Below, one piece after another: positions 1-8,690 of a DNA stretch of 41,020 nt. The number at the start of each line of letters is the position of its first letter. Positions within the stretch are counted from its first letter, which is position 1. Origin of the DNA: Ascidiaceihabitans sp. (GTDB taxonomy: Bacteria; Pseudomonadota; Alphaproteobacteria; Rhodobacterales; Rhodobacteraceae); NCBI GenBank assembly GCA_029251465.1, contig JAQXDI010000015.1, positions 1-41,020 on the forward strand, written 5' to 3'. The position numbers and the translations under genes were made by a program. The notes below the pieces were generated by a model that made no database searches, was not told the origin of the DNA, and saw only the letters and a list, made by a program, of their open reading frames with translations.

Positions 1-194
1 TTCGCGATAATAACGTCGATCAAGCGCTGCGCGCCCTGAAGAAAAAACTTCAGCGCGAAGGTGTGTTTCGTGAAATGAAGCTTAAGCAACATTTCGAGAA
101 ACCGTCCGAGAAAAAAGCACGCGAGAAAGCCGAAGCGATCCGTCGTTCCCGTAAATTGGCACGCAAAAAGCTACAACGCGAAGGTATGATGTAA
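1..194 (+). CDS. rpsU: 30S ribosomal protein S21 (5' end outside window)
   Basis: The reading frame from base 3 to the TAA at 192-194 encodes the last 63 residues of a small basic protein. It matches S21: [16 protein letters not shown] at the left edge, then the [18 protein letters not shown] segment and a Lys/Arg-rich tail ending in QREGMM. Only about five N-terminal residues are missing. S21 binds the small ribosomal subunit near the anti-Shine-Dalgarno region and helps start translation. A strong intrinsic terminator follows 28 bases after the stop, so the gene does not share a transcript with the sensor kinase downstream. Confidence 0.95.
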   Translation, partial: RDNNVDQALRALKKKLQREGVFREMKLKQHFEKPSEKKAREKAEAIRRSRKLARKKLQREGMM

Positions 195-222
195 ATCATC
201 CCCGCATTGTCGGAAAATAGTG

Positions 223-258
223 AACCCCCGCCGAGCGATCGGCGGGGGTTTTCTTTTT
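223..258 (+). terminator. Rho-independent terminator of rpsU
   Basis: A GC-rich perfect stem (AACCCCCGCC at 223-232 pairing with GGCGGGGGTT at 241-250) with a small loop is followed by a T-rich tract ending near 258. It is placed just after rpsU. Confidence 0.9.
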
Positions 259-281
259 AAGGGTATCGATAGTACTCTGCC

Positions 282-297
282 CTGCGGAAATCCGCAG
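282..297. promoter_or_regulatory. Palindromic operator candidate upstream of dctBD
   Basis: CTGCGGAAATCCGCAG has 7-bp perfect arms around a central AA. The same 16 bases recur at 3438-3453, upstream of the TRAP receptor gene. Here the site ends 78 bases before the dctB start. The sharing of a long palindrome by the regulator operon and its likely target operon suggests it is the binding site of the DctD-like regulator. That assignment is inference; the repeat is seen directly. Confidence 0.65.
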
Positions 298-375
298 ACC
301 TGCCGTCTGCCCCGAACAGGCACCTATTTACAGGACACACGATCCCATATCACACTGCCGCCAGGGGAGAATTCG

Positions 376-2099
376 ATGCCACCCAAAACCGACATCAATC
401 GCGCGCCGGGGCGCATGCGCAAAAGCGTTCTGGGCGTGCTGTTCGTCACCTTGGTGCTGGCCACCGTTGCGACGTTTTTTGGGGCGCGTACGTATTTCGA
501 GCAGCTCGAATCTCAGGCAGCTGCAAACCGGATGGCACTGTACCTGCGCGCATTGAACGAAACCCTGCGCCAGCATCAACATTTGCCCTTCGTTCTGGCC
601 CGCGATCCGCGCTATGCGAACGCGCTGCACTCCGAAACGGTTGATCCCAACCTTAACGACCGCCTGCGCCTGTTTGCCAAAGAGGCCAAGCTAGAGGCGA
701 TCTATCTGATGGACACGACAGGGCGGGTTCTGGCGACATCAAACGCGGACGAGGCGCACAGTTTTCTGGATCAAAACTATGGGTTTCGCCCCTATTTCCA
801 AGTTGCGCTAAAAGGTCAGCGCAGTGATTATTTCGCCATTGGAGCCACTTCTGGCCGGCCCGGATATTTCGTGGCGGAACCCGTATCCCTGACTGGAAAC
901 GTGCAATCCGGCGTCATCGCCATCAAGCTGGATGTCAGTGAATTGCAGCGCTCTTGGGAAAGCGACAGTGAAACGGTTGTGGCCATAAACAGGGACAACA
1001 TCGTGGTTCTCGCGTCCAATCCCGACTGGCTGCATCGCCCGGTCAGCGCCCTGCCGACTGACGTACGCACTGCCATTCTCGACAGCCGTCAGTTCGGCAG
1101 CGAAACCCTCGGGCCGCTTGATTGGACATCCCTTGGCACGCACCGGATCGCTGTGGATGGTACCAAATATTTGCGGGCATCGGGTATTTCGGAATGGCGC
1201 GACTGGACCGTTCATTACCTGCGACCCCAAAGCATCATCATCCGCGAAACCCTTCTGACGACCATTTTTTCGGCAGTATCATCACCTTCCTGCTTGGCTT
1301 TGCCACCTTCTTGCGGTCCCGCCGCATTGAACAAGCCTACACCGCGTCCGAACGTCAGCGCACCGAATTGATCGAAACGAACCGTCGCTTGGAACAAGCC
1401 CAAATCGACCTTGCGCGCAGTGCCAAACTGGCAGCCCTCGGGCATCTGGCGGCCTCGGTCACGCACGAACTGGGACAGCCCATTAGCGCCTTTCGCAATC
1501 ACCTTGCTGCGGCAGAAATCGGCAACGAAATCACGTCGCCCAAAACCGCAAGCAACCTGAACAAACTGGTCGACCGAATGGAATCGATCACCAGCCAATT
1601 CCGCTATTTTGCTCGCAAACAGGCCGCCAAGAAAACCAGCGTCGATTTATCAACTGTTCTGGACGAAGCCGCGAATTTACTGCGCACTGAAATCGCGCAG
1701 GGAAAAATCCGCTTTCGATCTGCCGACCTGCCTGAACCCATCACCTTGCACGCGCATCAGGTTCAACTGGAACAAGCCTTTACCAACCTATTTAAAAACG
1801 CGGTCCATGCTGTGGAAACGGCGATAGATCCTGAGATTTCTGTGCGCGTCGAACGGACATCAGACACTGTTGTGATCCGCGTCACAGACAATGGGCCGGG
1901 GCTTGGCGGGGCCAGTCTTGCCGATCTGCAAGAACCGTTTTTCAGCACAAAGCCTTCCGGTGTCGGAATGGGTCTTGGCCTTGCCATCGCGACGGAAATC
2001 ATCACAGATCACGGCGGCGCGCTTAGCATTGGCGACACCACAGACGGTGCAGAATTTATCGTCACATTACCCCTTCCCGACGACGGAGATTTCGCATGA
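376..2099 (+). pseudogene. dctB: DctB-like sensor histidine kinase, interrupted by a -1 frameshift
   Basis: The gene starts at ATG 376 behind GGGGAGA. The first part (to about 1266) encodes a membrane segment at residues 20-40 and a periplasmic double-PAS-like sensor region, with motifs such as IYLMDTTGRVLATSN and FRPYFQVALKG. This architecture is typical of DctB. The reading then has to move back one base at the T6 run 1265-1270. The second part encodes the second membrane segment (GSIITFLLGFATF), the H-box ASVTHELGQPISAF with the phosphorylated His, the N-box, VTDNGPGLG, and the GMGLGLAIATEI G2 box. Adding one T restores a continuous kinase of about 574 residues. The stop overlaps the dctD start (ATGA). 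The frameshift may be a real lesion, a consensus error in the homopolymer or, less likely, translational slippage. Confidence 0.85.
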
Positions 2100-3433
2100 C
2101 AACAGCCACAATCCTTGTCGTTGATGATGATAGCGAAATGCGGGTGTCCTTGGTCCACTTGCTCGAAAGCGCAGGCTATAACGCCGTGATCGCAAAGAAC
2201 GCGCAGGCGGGGCTAGAGGCCATTCAAACCAGTGCGCCCGACGTCATTCTGAGCGACGTGCGCATGCCCGAAATGGACGGGCTAGAATTTCAGCGCAAAG
2301 CCCGCGAGATCAGCCATGTGCCGGTCATTTTGATCTCTGCGCATGGCGATATTCCGATGGCCGTTGGTGCGTTGCAGGACGGGGCCTACAGCTTTGTGGA
2401 AAAGCCGTTTGAACCCCGCCGCCTGTTGGGAATCCTCAAAAATGCTGTGCGGATGAAGCGCCTGGAAGACAGCACAAAGCTGCTGCAAAGCCGGCTGGCA
2501 GAACTGACCGATCTGGAACGTATCCTGATTGGCAACAGCCCGCAAATCACTGCCGTGCGCGATCTGATTTTCGACTTTGCAGTCAGCAACGCCAATGTCT
2601 TGATCCTTGGTGAAACCGGCACCGGCAAGGAACTTGCCGCGCGGGCTTTGCACGATCTTGGCACCTCGCCCAGCGCCCCGTTTGTGCCGATCAATTGCGC
2701 CGCGATCCCGCCCGAGCGGTTCGAGGAAACGGTGTTTGGCACCACGCAAAACCCACGCGGATTGATGAGCCAAGCCAACGGCGGCACGTTGTTTCTGGAT
2801 GAACTCAGCTCGATGCCCCACGGCACGCAGGCCAAAATTCTACGCGCCATCGAAACCAAGCAATACCAGCGGATCGGCGAAACCGAAGTTCAGACCGCAG
2901 AGCTGCGCGTGATCAGCGCGGCCTCTGATCAAATCGCCCAGATGGTCACCGAAAAATCCTTTCGCGAAGACCTGCTCTTTCGTCTGAACACCCTTGTGAT
3001 CGAACTGCCCAGTCTGGCGGATCGCGGCGAGGATGTTTTACTGCTGTTTCGCCATTACATGCAGCGCCTAAGCCAGCTTTACGAACTGCCAATGCCCAAG
3101 CTGACCAACGACGATATCTCGGCGTTGATGTCGTATGATTGGCCCGGCAACGTGCGTGAATTGCAAAATGTCGCCGAACGACGCGTGTTGGCAGAGCGAC
3201 GCGGTGGCGGCTCTGTACGGCTCGCGATTGCGCGACAAACATCGCTGCAACCCTTTCCCGGAACCCTGCGCGAAGCGGTCGCCGCGTTCGAGCGCGAAGT
3301 GATCAGCCGTTCGATTCAAGACGAAAACGGGCGCATGGATGATGTCGCCGCGGCCCTTGGAATTGGCCGTCGCACCTTGAACGAAAAGATCGTCAAACTG
3401 GACCTCGACAAAGACGCATTGTTGAAAAAATAG
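2096..3433 (+). CDS. dctD: DctD/NtrC-family response regulator lacking the GAFTGA loop
   Basis: Residues 1-120 form a receiver domain: acidic pocket VVDDDSEM, phospho-acceptor Asp in DVILSDVRMPEMDG, and the KPF lysine. An AAA+ domain follows, with Walker A GETGTGKE, Walker B GGTLFLDEL and sensor motif WPGNVREL. A Fis-type HTH lies at the C-terminus (DDVAAALGIGRRTLNEK). The region between VFG and GGTLFLDE is about eight residues shorter than in DctD/NtrC, and the GAFTGA sigma-54 contact loop is absent. It should therefore not activate sigma-54 polymerase in the usual way. Rhodobacter capsulatus NtrC is a known precedent of a GAFTGA-less regulator working with sigma-70. The start overlaps the dctB stop by 4 bp, so the two are coupled. 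Its target is probably the TRAP operon immediately downstream. Confidence 0.88.
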   Translation: MTTATILVVDDDSEMRVSLVHLLESAGYNAVIAKNAQAGLEAIQTSAPDVILSDVRMPEMDGLEFQRKAREISHVPVILISAHGDIPMAVGALQDGAYSFVEKPFEPRRLLGILKNAVRMKRLEDSTKLLQSRLAELTDLERILIGNSPQITAVRDLIFDFAVSNANVLILGETGTGKELAARALHDLGTSPSAPFVPINCAAIPPERFEETVFGTTQNPRGLMSQANGGTLFLDELSSMPHGTQAKILRAIETKQYQRIGETEVQTAELRVISAASDQIAQMVTEKSFREDLLFRLNTLVIELPSLADRGEDVLLLFRHYMQRLSQLYELPMPKLTNDDISALMSYDWPGNVRELQNVAERRVLAERRGGGSVRLAIARQTSLQPFPGTLREAVAAFEREVISRSIQDENGRMDDVAAALGIGRRTLNEKIVKLDLDKDALLKK

Positions 3434-3437
3434 CCCT

Positions 3438-3453
3438 CTGCGGAAATCCGCAG
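3438..3453. promoter_or_regulatory. Second copy of the palindromic operator, upstream of the TRAP operon
   Basis: CTGCGGAAATCCGCAG is identical to 282-297 and lies 105 bases before the receptor start. A degenerate relative, GCAGAATTCCGC, sits at 3490-3501. Together they could form a tandem operator. No convincing sigma-54 -24/-12 element was seen nearby, in keeping with the regulator lacking GAFTGA. Confidence 0.65.
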
Positions 3454-3558
3454 GCATATTTTTATGCACCCTGCAATTTCCCTCATACCGCAGAATTCCG
3501 CCAGTCCCCATCAACGTCACAAGCCATATTTTCGGCTTTGATTCTGGGAGGAATACCA

Positions 3559-4554
3559 ATGAACATGTTAAAAGCACTCGTCCTGAGTGCCGGTCTTGTC
3601 ACGTCTGGCGGCGCCTTTGCACAAAGCACGGATTACGTTTTGAACACCGCGTCCACGGGCGGCACCTATCACCCTGTTGGCACCGCAATCTCGACCCTGT
3701 CGAAAATCAAACTGCTGCCCAAACAGAACTTTTCGCTGACGGCGGTGAACTCGGCTGGGTCCGGCGCGAACGTGCAGGCCCTGTCATCAGGCACTGCCGA
3801 TTTCGCGATCCTGCAGGGGTTGTTCGGGTCCTACGCGATCACCGGCACCGGACCTGTGTCCGAGCCAAAAACCAACCTGCGCTCCGTCACGATGCTGTGG
3901 CAAAACGTCGAGCAATTCGTGGTTCCAGCGGCCAAAGCCACCACCGGCACCGTCGATGATCTCAAGGCGCTCACGGGCATGTCCGTCGGCATGGGCAAGC
4001 AGAATTCCGGCACCATCGGATCGAACACGGTGTTGCTCGCGGGCCTTGGTCTTGATCTGGCCAAAGACTTCACACTGGTGTCCGCAGGCTACGGCCCAAC
4101 GGCTGATGCGATGGCCAACGGCCAAGCCGTTGCGGCGGGCATTCCGTCCGGCCCACCAACCGGTGCGATTACGAAATTGATGGCCTCCAATGAGGGCAAA
4201 TTCACGATCCTCGACGTGACCGCAGACCAAGCCGCAGCGATGGACGCGGGCCGCAACCTTTGGGTGCCCTACACAATCGCGGCGGGCACCTACCCCGGCC
4301 AGACCAAAGACGTGAGCACAATCGCACAACCAAATTTCTTGGCCGTGAACGCCAGCGTCGACGAAGAGCACGTCTATCTTTTGACCAAGGCGATGTACGA
4401 AAACCTGCCGTTTTTGCAAGCGATCCACCCCGCGACCAAAGCCATGGCGGTTGAGCGTGCGATGGCCGGTTTGCCAGCACCTTTGCACCCCGGTGCCGCG
4501 CGTTTTTACGTCGAAGCAGGCTTGGACATCCCAGCCCATTTGATCGCTAAATAG
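3559..4554 (+). CDS. TAXI-family TRAP transporter solute receptor
   Basis: ATG 3559 has a strong GGGAGGA ribosome-binding site 7 bases upstream. The 331-residue product has a signal peptide (MNMLKALVLSAGLVTSGGAFA, cleavage after AFA) and the TAXI signature region: NTASTGGTYHPVGTAIS, then NSAGSGANVQALSSGTADFAI. The name TAXI refers to periplasmic TRAP receptors found with fused permeases. It captures a small organic solute in the periplasm and hands it to the permease 63 bases downstream. Characterised family members bind amino acids or dicarboxylates such as glutamate or 2-oxoglutarate. The ligand here cannot be read from sequence. Its position behind a DctBD-type system points to an organic or amino acid. 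Confidence 0.9.
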   Translation: MNMLKALVLSAGLVTSGGAFAQSTDYVLNTASTGGTYHPVGTAISTLSKIKLLPKQNFSLTAVNSAGSGANVQALSSGTADFAILQGLFGSYAITGTGPVSEPKTNLRSVTMLWQNVEQFVVPAAKATTGTVDDLKALTGMSVGMGKQNSGTIGSNTVLLAGLGLDLAKDFTLVSAGYGPTADAMANGQAVAAGIPSGPPTGAITKLMASNEGKFTILDVTADQAAAMDAGRNLWVPYTIAAGTYPGQTKDVSTIAQPNFLAVNASVDEEHVYLLTKAMYENLPFLQAIHPATKAMAVERAMAGLPAPLHPGAARFYVEAGLDIPAHLIAK

Positions 4555-4617
4555 ACGTCGAAACCGACAGGGGCGCTGTGGTTTGCAGCGTCCCATTTTT
4601 CTGCTTGGGGGGACCAG

Positions 4618-6807
4618 ATGACACAGATTGCATCACAAAACCAATCGTCACGCGCAACACTTTGGGACATGCCGCATGGCCAATTCGGAGCCCGCCAGAT
4701 CGTGCTCGTCTTTGCCCTGTTCTTTGGCATCTGGCACATCCTGACAAACGTCTATCTGACCGAACCCGGCCTGTGGCAAAACGCAATCCACTTTGCCGGT
4801 TTTGCGTTTCTCGCCTCACTCACGCTTAGCCCTTGGGGCAAAAGTTCCGGCAAAACATGGGCTTGGGTAATCGATATCGTCTACGGCCTACTGGTCGCAG
4901 GTGCCGCCCTGTGGGTCGCGTGGGCCGAATCCGGTCTGTACGAACGATCCCTCGCCGTCACCGGATTGGGTTGGCAATTCACTGTTCTGGATTGGGCTGC
5001 GGGCCTTTTGCTGATCTTTGCTTGCATTGATTTGTCGCGCCGCGTGTCGGGTTGGGTCATCCCGATCCTGATCATCCTGTCTCTCAGCTATATCCTGTTC
5101 CTCGGCATCATGCTGCCCGGTGTTTTCCGCTCTGCCAGCCTGCCCTTGAACGACGTGCTGTTCCGCACGCTTTACAACGACGAAGGCATGTTCGGCATCC
5201 TCGGAAATATCTCGGTCACCAACATCACGTTGTTCATGATTTTCGGCGGTTTCCTTGTCGTCTCGGGGGCCAGCAATTTCGTCATCGAAATTTCCAAAGT
5301 CGTCGCGGGCCGGATCAAAGGGGGCGCAGCATTTGTTGCCGTTTTGTCGTCCGCATTGACTGGCACGATTTCTGGGTCCGCCATCGCCAACACTGCGTCA
5401 ACCGGGGTCATCACGATCCCGCTGATGAAATCCAACGGCTTTCGCCCACAATTCGCCGCAGGGGTCGAGGCTGCCGCCTCAACTGGTGGTCAATTGATGC
5501 CGCCAATCATGGGCGCCGGCGCGTTCGTGATGGCCAGCTACACGTCCATTCCCTACGGCACAATCGTCGCGGTGTCGGTGATGCCGGCCCTGCTGTATTT
5601 CCTGTCCGTGGCGTTCATCGTCCGCATCGAGGCCGTCAAATACGACGCAGGTGCTGACATCGATCTGACCGTAGATCGCGCCAAGATGATCTCTGGCGGT
5701 TTGGTGTTTGTCGTGCCGCTGGCCGTGATGATCTGGCTTTTGGTCACGGGCGTCACCCCGTCGTATGCGGCCTGTTGGGCAATTGTGACCCTGATCGCCA
5801 CGTCGTGGATCACCAGCCTGATCGCCCACCTGCGCAAGGACGGATCGTTCAAACCGGTCAATATGGGCCCCGCAAAAATCGCCGAAGCTGTGGTCAGCGG
5901 TGTCCGCTCTGCAATCATGACAGCGATCCTTTTGACGGCGATCGGGATCATGAACAACGCTATCGTGACCAGCGGTGTCGGCAACGGGTTTTCCCTGATG
6001 ATCGCGCAGTGGTCGCAAGGGTCATTGGTGTTGGCGATTGCGCTGATTGCGCTAGCCTCGTTGGTGCTGGGCATGGGGCTGCCGGTGACGGCCGCCTACA
6101 TCATCCTTGCGATCCTGACCGCCCCTGCTTTGGCCGGTATCATGGCCGACGGCTTGATCGCACAACAGCTGATGGACGGCATTTCTGACCCGTCAAAATC
6201 CGCCCTCTTTGCGCTTGTCGATCATCCGCTGGCCGCACAAGTCGCGATAGGAATGACCAAGGCCGAAGCATGGGAACTGATCCGAAACATCCCCTTTGAA
6301 ATCGCCGTCACGATCCGGCCCATCATGGTCGACCCGACATTGCAAACGACCTATCTGCTAACCGCGCATTTGATCATTTTCTGGCTGAGCCAGGATTCCA
6401 ACGTGACGCCGCCCGTCTGCCTTGCCGCCTTTACCGCCGCAGGAATTGCCGGATCACGCCCCATGGCCACGGGTTTCGAAAGCTGGAAAATCGCCAAAGG
6501 TCTGTACGTCGTACCGCTGCTGTTTGCCTACACGCCGCTGATCTCGGGCGAGGTCATCGAAATCCTGCAAATCGGATTCTTTGCGCTGTTCGGAATCTAC
6601 GCCACCAACGCGTTGATCCAGCGCTACGCCGAAGGCCCGATTGGCCCCGTCACGCTGGCGCTTTTGGTGCTTGGTGCGGTTGGTGCGTATTGGCCGCTGG
6701 CCCTGTTGCCCAACATCGCAGGCGCGAGTGCCGTGGTGATCGCAGTGGTTCTATCCGCCAGAAAACGGGCCGCTAATGACCCTAAACAGGCAGTGCAGTT
6801 GTCTTGA
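4618..6807 (+). CDS. TRAP transporter fused permease (DctQM type)
   Basis: This is a 729-residue polytopic protein. About four N-terminal helices correspond to the small DctQ subunit. They are fused to a long DctM-like module of about twelve helices, as usual for TAXI systems. The conserved DctM-like stretches GTISGSAIANTASTG and GGQLMPPIMGAGAFVMA are present, as is GMGLPVTAAYIILA near residue 490. It would import the receptor's ligand using a sodium gradient, in the inner membrane. The gene lies 63 bases after the receptor and must be cotranscribed with it. Its 3' end overlaps the end of the convergent Lrp gene by 26 bases. Confidence 0.92.
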   Translation: MTQIASQNQSSRATLWDMPHGQFGARQIVLVFALFFGIWHILTNVYLTEPGLWQNAIHFAGFAFLASLTLSPWGKSSGKTWAWVIDIVYGLLVAGAALWVAWAESGLYERSLAVTGLGWQFTVLDWAAGLLLIFACIDLSRRVSGWVIPILIILSLSYILFLGIMLPGVFRSASLPLNDVLFRTLYNDEGMFGILGNISVTNITLFMIFGGFLVVSGASNFVIEISKVVAGRIKGGAAFVAVLSSALTGTISGSAIANTASTGVITIPLMKSNGFRPQFAAGVEAAASTGGQLMPPIMGAGAFVMASYTSIPYGTIVAVSVMPALLYFLSVAFIVRIEAVKYDAGADIDLTVDRAKMISGGLVFVVPLAVMIWLLVTGVTPSYAACWAIVTLIATSWITSLIAHLRKDGSFKPVNMGPAKIAEAVVSGVRSAIMTAILLTAIGIMNNAIVTSGVGNGFSLMIAQWSQGSLVLAIALIALASLVLGMGLPVTAAYIILAILTAPALAGIMADGLIAQQLMDGISDPSKSALFALVDHPLAAQVAIGMTKAEAWELIRNIPFEIAVTIRPIMVDPTLQTTYLLTAHLIIFWLSQDSNVTPPVCLAAFTAAGIAGSRPMATGFESWKIAKGLYVVPLLFAYTPLISGEVIEILQIGFFALFGIYATNALIQRYAEGPIGPVTLALLVLGAVGAYWPLALLPNIAGASAVVIAVVLSARKRAANDPKQAVQLS

Positions 6808-7240
6808 ACACCGTCCGCAGCGCGAAACTGCTTTGCATCTGCGCCACGCCCGGCAGGCGGGCCAGATACTGGCGGTGGATGCGCGCAAAATCTTCGGTGT
6901 TTTCGGCGACGACCTTTAGGATGTAATCCGCTGTACCCGCCATCAAATGACACTCCAAAACGTCCGGTATCCGCGACACGCCTTTTTCAAACGCGTCCAA
7001 CACTTCGTCCGCTTGGCCCGACAGCGTGATCTCGACAAACACGGTTGTCGGCACGCCCATTTTGCGCGCGTCCAACAGCGCCACGTAGTCGCGAATGTAG
7101 CCATCCGCCTCTAGCCGTTGCACCCGCCTGTGGCAGGCAGACGGCGACAGGTTCACGACCTCGGACAGGTCCGCGTTTGAAATGCGGCCCTTGCGCTGCA
7201 AAGCCGTCAAGATACGTTTGTCTGTTGCGTCCAAAGACAT
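6782..7240 (-). CDS. Lrp/AsnC-family transcriptional regulator, next to ald
   Basis: This 152-residue protein has an N-terminal HTH (LQRKGRISNADLSEVVNLSPSACHRRVQRLE) and a C-terminal RAM ligand-binding domain (VLECHLMAGTADYILKV). That layout is typical of Lrp/AsnC feast-famine regulators. It is divergent from alanine dehydrogenase, with 144 bases between the starts. Lrp-type regulators in this position (AldR, for example) respond to L-alanine and control ald. A 13-bp inverted repeat starts directly at its 5' end, suggesting self-control as well. The family is clear; the ald control role is inferred from position. Confidence 0.9.
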   Translation of the reverse strand: MSLDATDKRILTALQRKGRISNADLSEVVNLSPSACHRRVQRLEADGYIRDYVALLDARKMGVPTTVFVEITLSGQADEVLDAFEKGVSRIPDVLECHLMAGTADYILKVVAENTEDFARIHRQYLARLPGVAQMQSSFALRTVFKTTALPV

Positions 7241-7291
7241 TTGCGAAGATTCCTCTCACGTTTAGGCCAAGTGTTAGTGGATTCTTCGCAA
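7241..7291. promoter_or_regulatory. Inverted repeat between lrp and ald (operator candidate)
   Basis: The left arm TTGCGAAGATTCC (7241-7253) and right arm GGATTCTTCGCAA (7279-7291) are inverted copies that match at 12 of 13 bases, with a 25-base spacer. The repeat touches the Lrp start codon and lies about 93 bases before ald. It is a plausible Lrp-type operator for both divergent genes. Confidence 0.55.
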
Positions 7292-7384
7292 GATGCCTAT
7301 GGTTTACGCAGGTTTTCCGTCGCACATTGCGTCAATTGCCGCAGATACTGCCGTTGCAAATAGCAATAATCAGGGAATACGGTC

Positions 7385-8503
7385 ATGCACATTGGATGCC
7401 CAACCGAGATCAAACCACAAGAATTCCGCATCGGCATCACGCCAAACGCAGCCCGCGAAGCAGTCGCACACGGCCACACCGTGACCATGCAGGCCGGTGC
7501 CGGTGCAGGTGCCGGTTTCACAGATGCAGATTACGTTGACGCCGGTGCAGCCATCGCCGCAACAGCCGCAGAAATTTTCGCAGCTGCCGACATGATCGTT
7601 AAGGTCAAGGAACCACAGCCGGTGGAACGCGCCATGCTGCGCAAAGACCAGTTGCTGTTCACCTACCTGCACCTTGCGCCGGACCCTGAACAGACCAAAG
7701 ACTTGCTCGCGTCCGGCTGCACAGCCATCGCCTATGAAACCGTCACAGACGCGCAGGGTGGCCTGCCACTGTTGGCCCCAATGTCCGAAGTTGCGGGTCG
7801 TTTGGCCCCACAAGTCGGCGCATGGACCTTGCAAAAAGCCAACGGCGGACGCGGCGTTCTGATGGGCGGCGTTCCGGGTGTTGGACCTGCACGCGTGGTC
7901 GTCATCGGCGGCGGCGTTGTCGGCACACATGCCGCACGCATCGCCGCTGGCATGGGCGCAGACGTCACCGTTCTGGACCGTTCATTGTCACGCATGCGCT
8001 ACCTTGATGACGTATTTGGCGGGCAGTTCAAAACGTCCTACGCCAACGCAGGCAACACGATGGAACTGGCGCGCGAGGCTGACATGATCATCGGTGCCGT
8101 TCTGATCCCGGGTGCAGCCGCGCCCAAACTGATCAGCCGCGCACAGCTGAGCGAACTCAAACCAGGCGCCGTTCTGGTTGATGTCGCGATTGACCAAGGT
8201 GGGTGTTTCGAGACATCGCGCGCCACCACACACCAAGACCCAATCTACGAAGTTGACGGCATCATGCACTACTGCGTCGCCAACATGCCGGGTGCCGTTG
8301 CGCGCACGTCGACCATCGCCTTGGGCAACGCGACCTTGCCGTTCATGCTGGCACTGGCCGACAAAGGCTGGCGTCAGGCCTGCGAAGACGACGCGCATTT
8401 GCTTGCGGGCCTGAACGTACACGCGGGCCAGTTGACCTACTATGCAGTCGGCAAAGCCTTGGGAATGGACGTTCTGTCTCCAGCCTTGGCGCTTAAAAGC
8501 TGA
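7385..8503 (+). CDS. ald: Alanine dehydrogenase
   Basis: The 372-residue length and motifs match NAD-dependent L-alanine dehydrogenase, which interconverts L-alanine and pyruvate plus ammonium. The N-terminus MHIGCPTEIKPQEFRIGITP is typical. The substrate lysine lies in VKVKEPQ, the catalytic histidine in YLHLAP and the Rossmann loop in VIGGGVVGTHAARIA. VDVAIDQGGCFETS and the NMPGAVARTST segment, which contributes to the active site, are also present. It lets the cell use alanine as carbon and nitrogen source. Pyruvate made here and by Tpa's reverse partners feeds central metabolism. The neighbouring Lrp-type regulator is the probable controller. Confidence 0.96.
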   Translation: MHIGCPTEIKPQEFRIGITPNAAREAVAHGHTVTMQAGAGAGAGFTDADYVDAGAAIAATAAEIFAAADMIVKVKEPQPVERAMLRKDQLLFTYLHLAPDPEQTKDLLASGCTAIAYETVTDAQGGLPLLAPMSEVAGRLAPQVGAWTLQKANGGRGVLMGGVPGVGPARVVVIGGGVVGTHAARIAAGMGADVTVLDRSLSRMRYLDDVFGGQFKTSYANAGNTMELAREADMIIGAVLIPGAAAPKLISRAQLSELKPGAVLVDVAIDQGGCFETSRATTHQDPIYEVDGIMHYCVANMPGAVARTSTIALGNATLPFMLALADKGWRQACEDDAHLLAGLNVHAGQLTYYAVGKALGMDVLSPALALKS

Positions 8504-8512
8504 AAAAATAGT

Positions 8513-8540
8513 CGTCACCTTTAGCGGGTGGCGGTTTCTT
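8513..8540 (+). terminator. Possible terminator after ald
   Basis: CGTCACC (8513-8519) pairs with GGTGGCG (8527-8533), including one G-U pair. It is followed by GTTTCTT, a modest T tract. It sits 10 bases after the ald stop. Confidence 0.5.
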
Positions 8541-8659
8541 GCTGATACGTGCCTCATCGCTATGGCGGCTCAACTTTTAGACGAATTCCAGCCTTAATTC
8601 CCCGTTAAACTAAACGCTCACACTCCCAAGTTAACTTTTGTGTAACTGTTTAGAGAGGC

Positions 8660-8681
8660 AAAGCGCAGCGCAGCGCTTTTT
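8660..8681 (+). promoter_or_regulatory. Hairpin between the Shine-Dalgarno-like sequence and the Hint gene start
   Basis: AAAGCGC (8660-8666) and GCGCTTT (8673-8679) form a perfect 7-bp stem with a 6-base loop, followed by T residues to 8681. An AGAGAGG at 8652-8658 lies just upstream, and the ATG is at 8691. The hairpin may act as an attenuator or may bring the purine-rich site near the start codon. Confidence 0.45.
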
Positions 8682-8690
8682 CATAAGATC

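Noticed and set aside
318..333. Possible sigma-54 promoter upstream of dctB (GGCAC...TTTACA)
   Set aside because: The -12 GC is missing when the spacing is kept, and the regulator lacks GAFTGA.
1265..1270. Programmed frameshift in dctB
   Set aside because: The in-phase heptamer is not a consensus slippery site and no stimulating structure was evident; a lost T is simpler.
3787..4596. Open frame on the minus strand through the TAXI receptor gene
   Set aside because: Shadow of a well-recognised gene; no ribosome-binding site and no motif.
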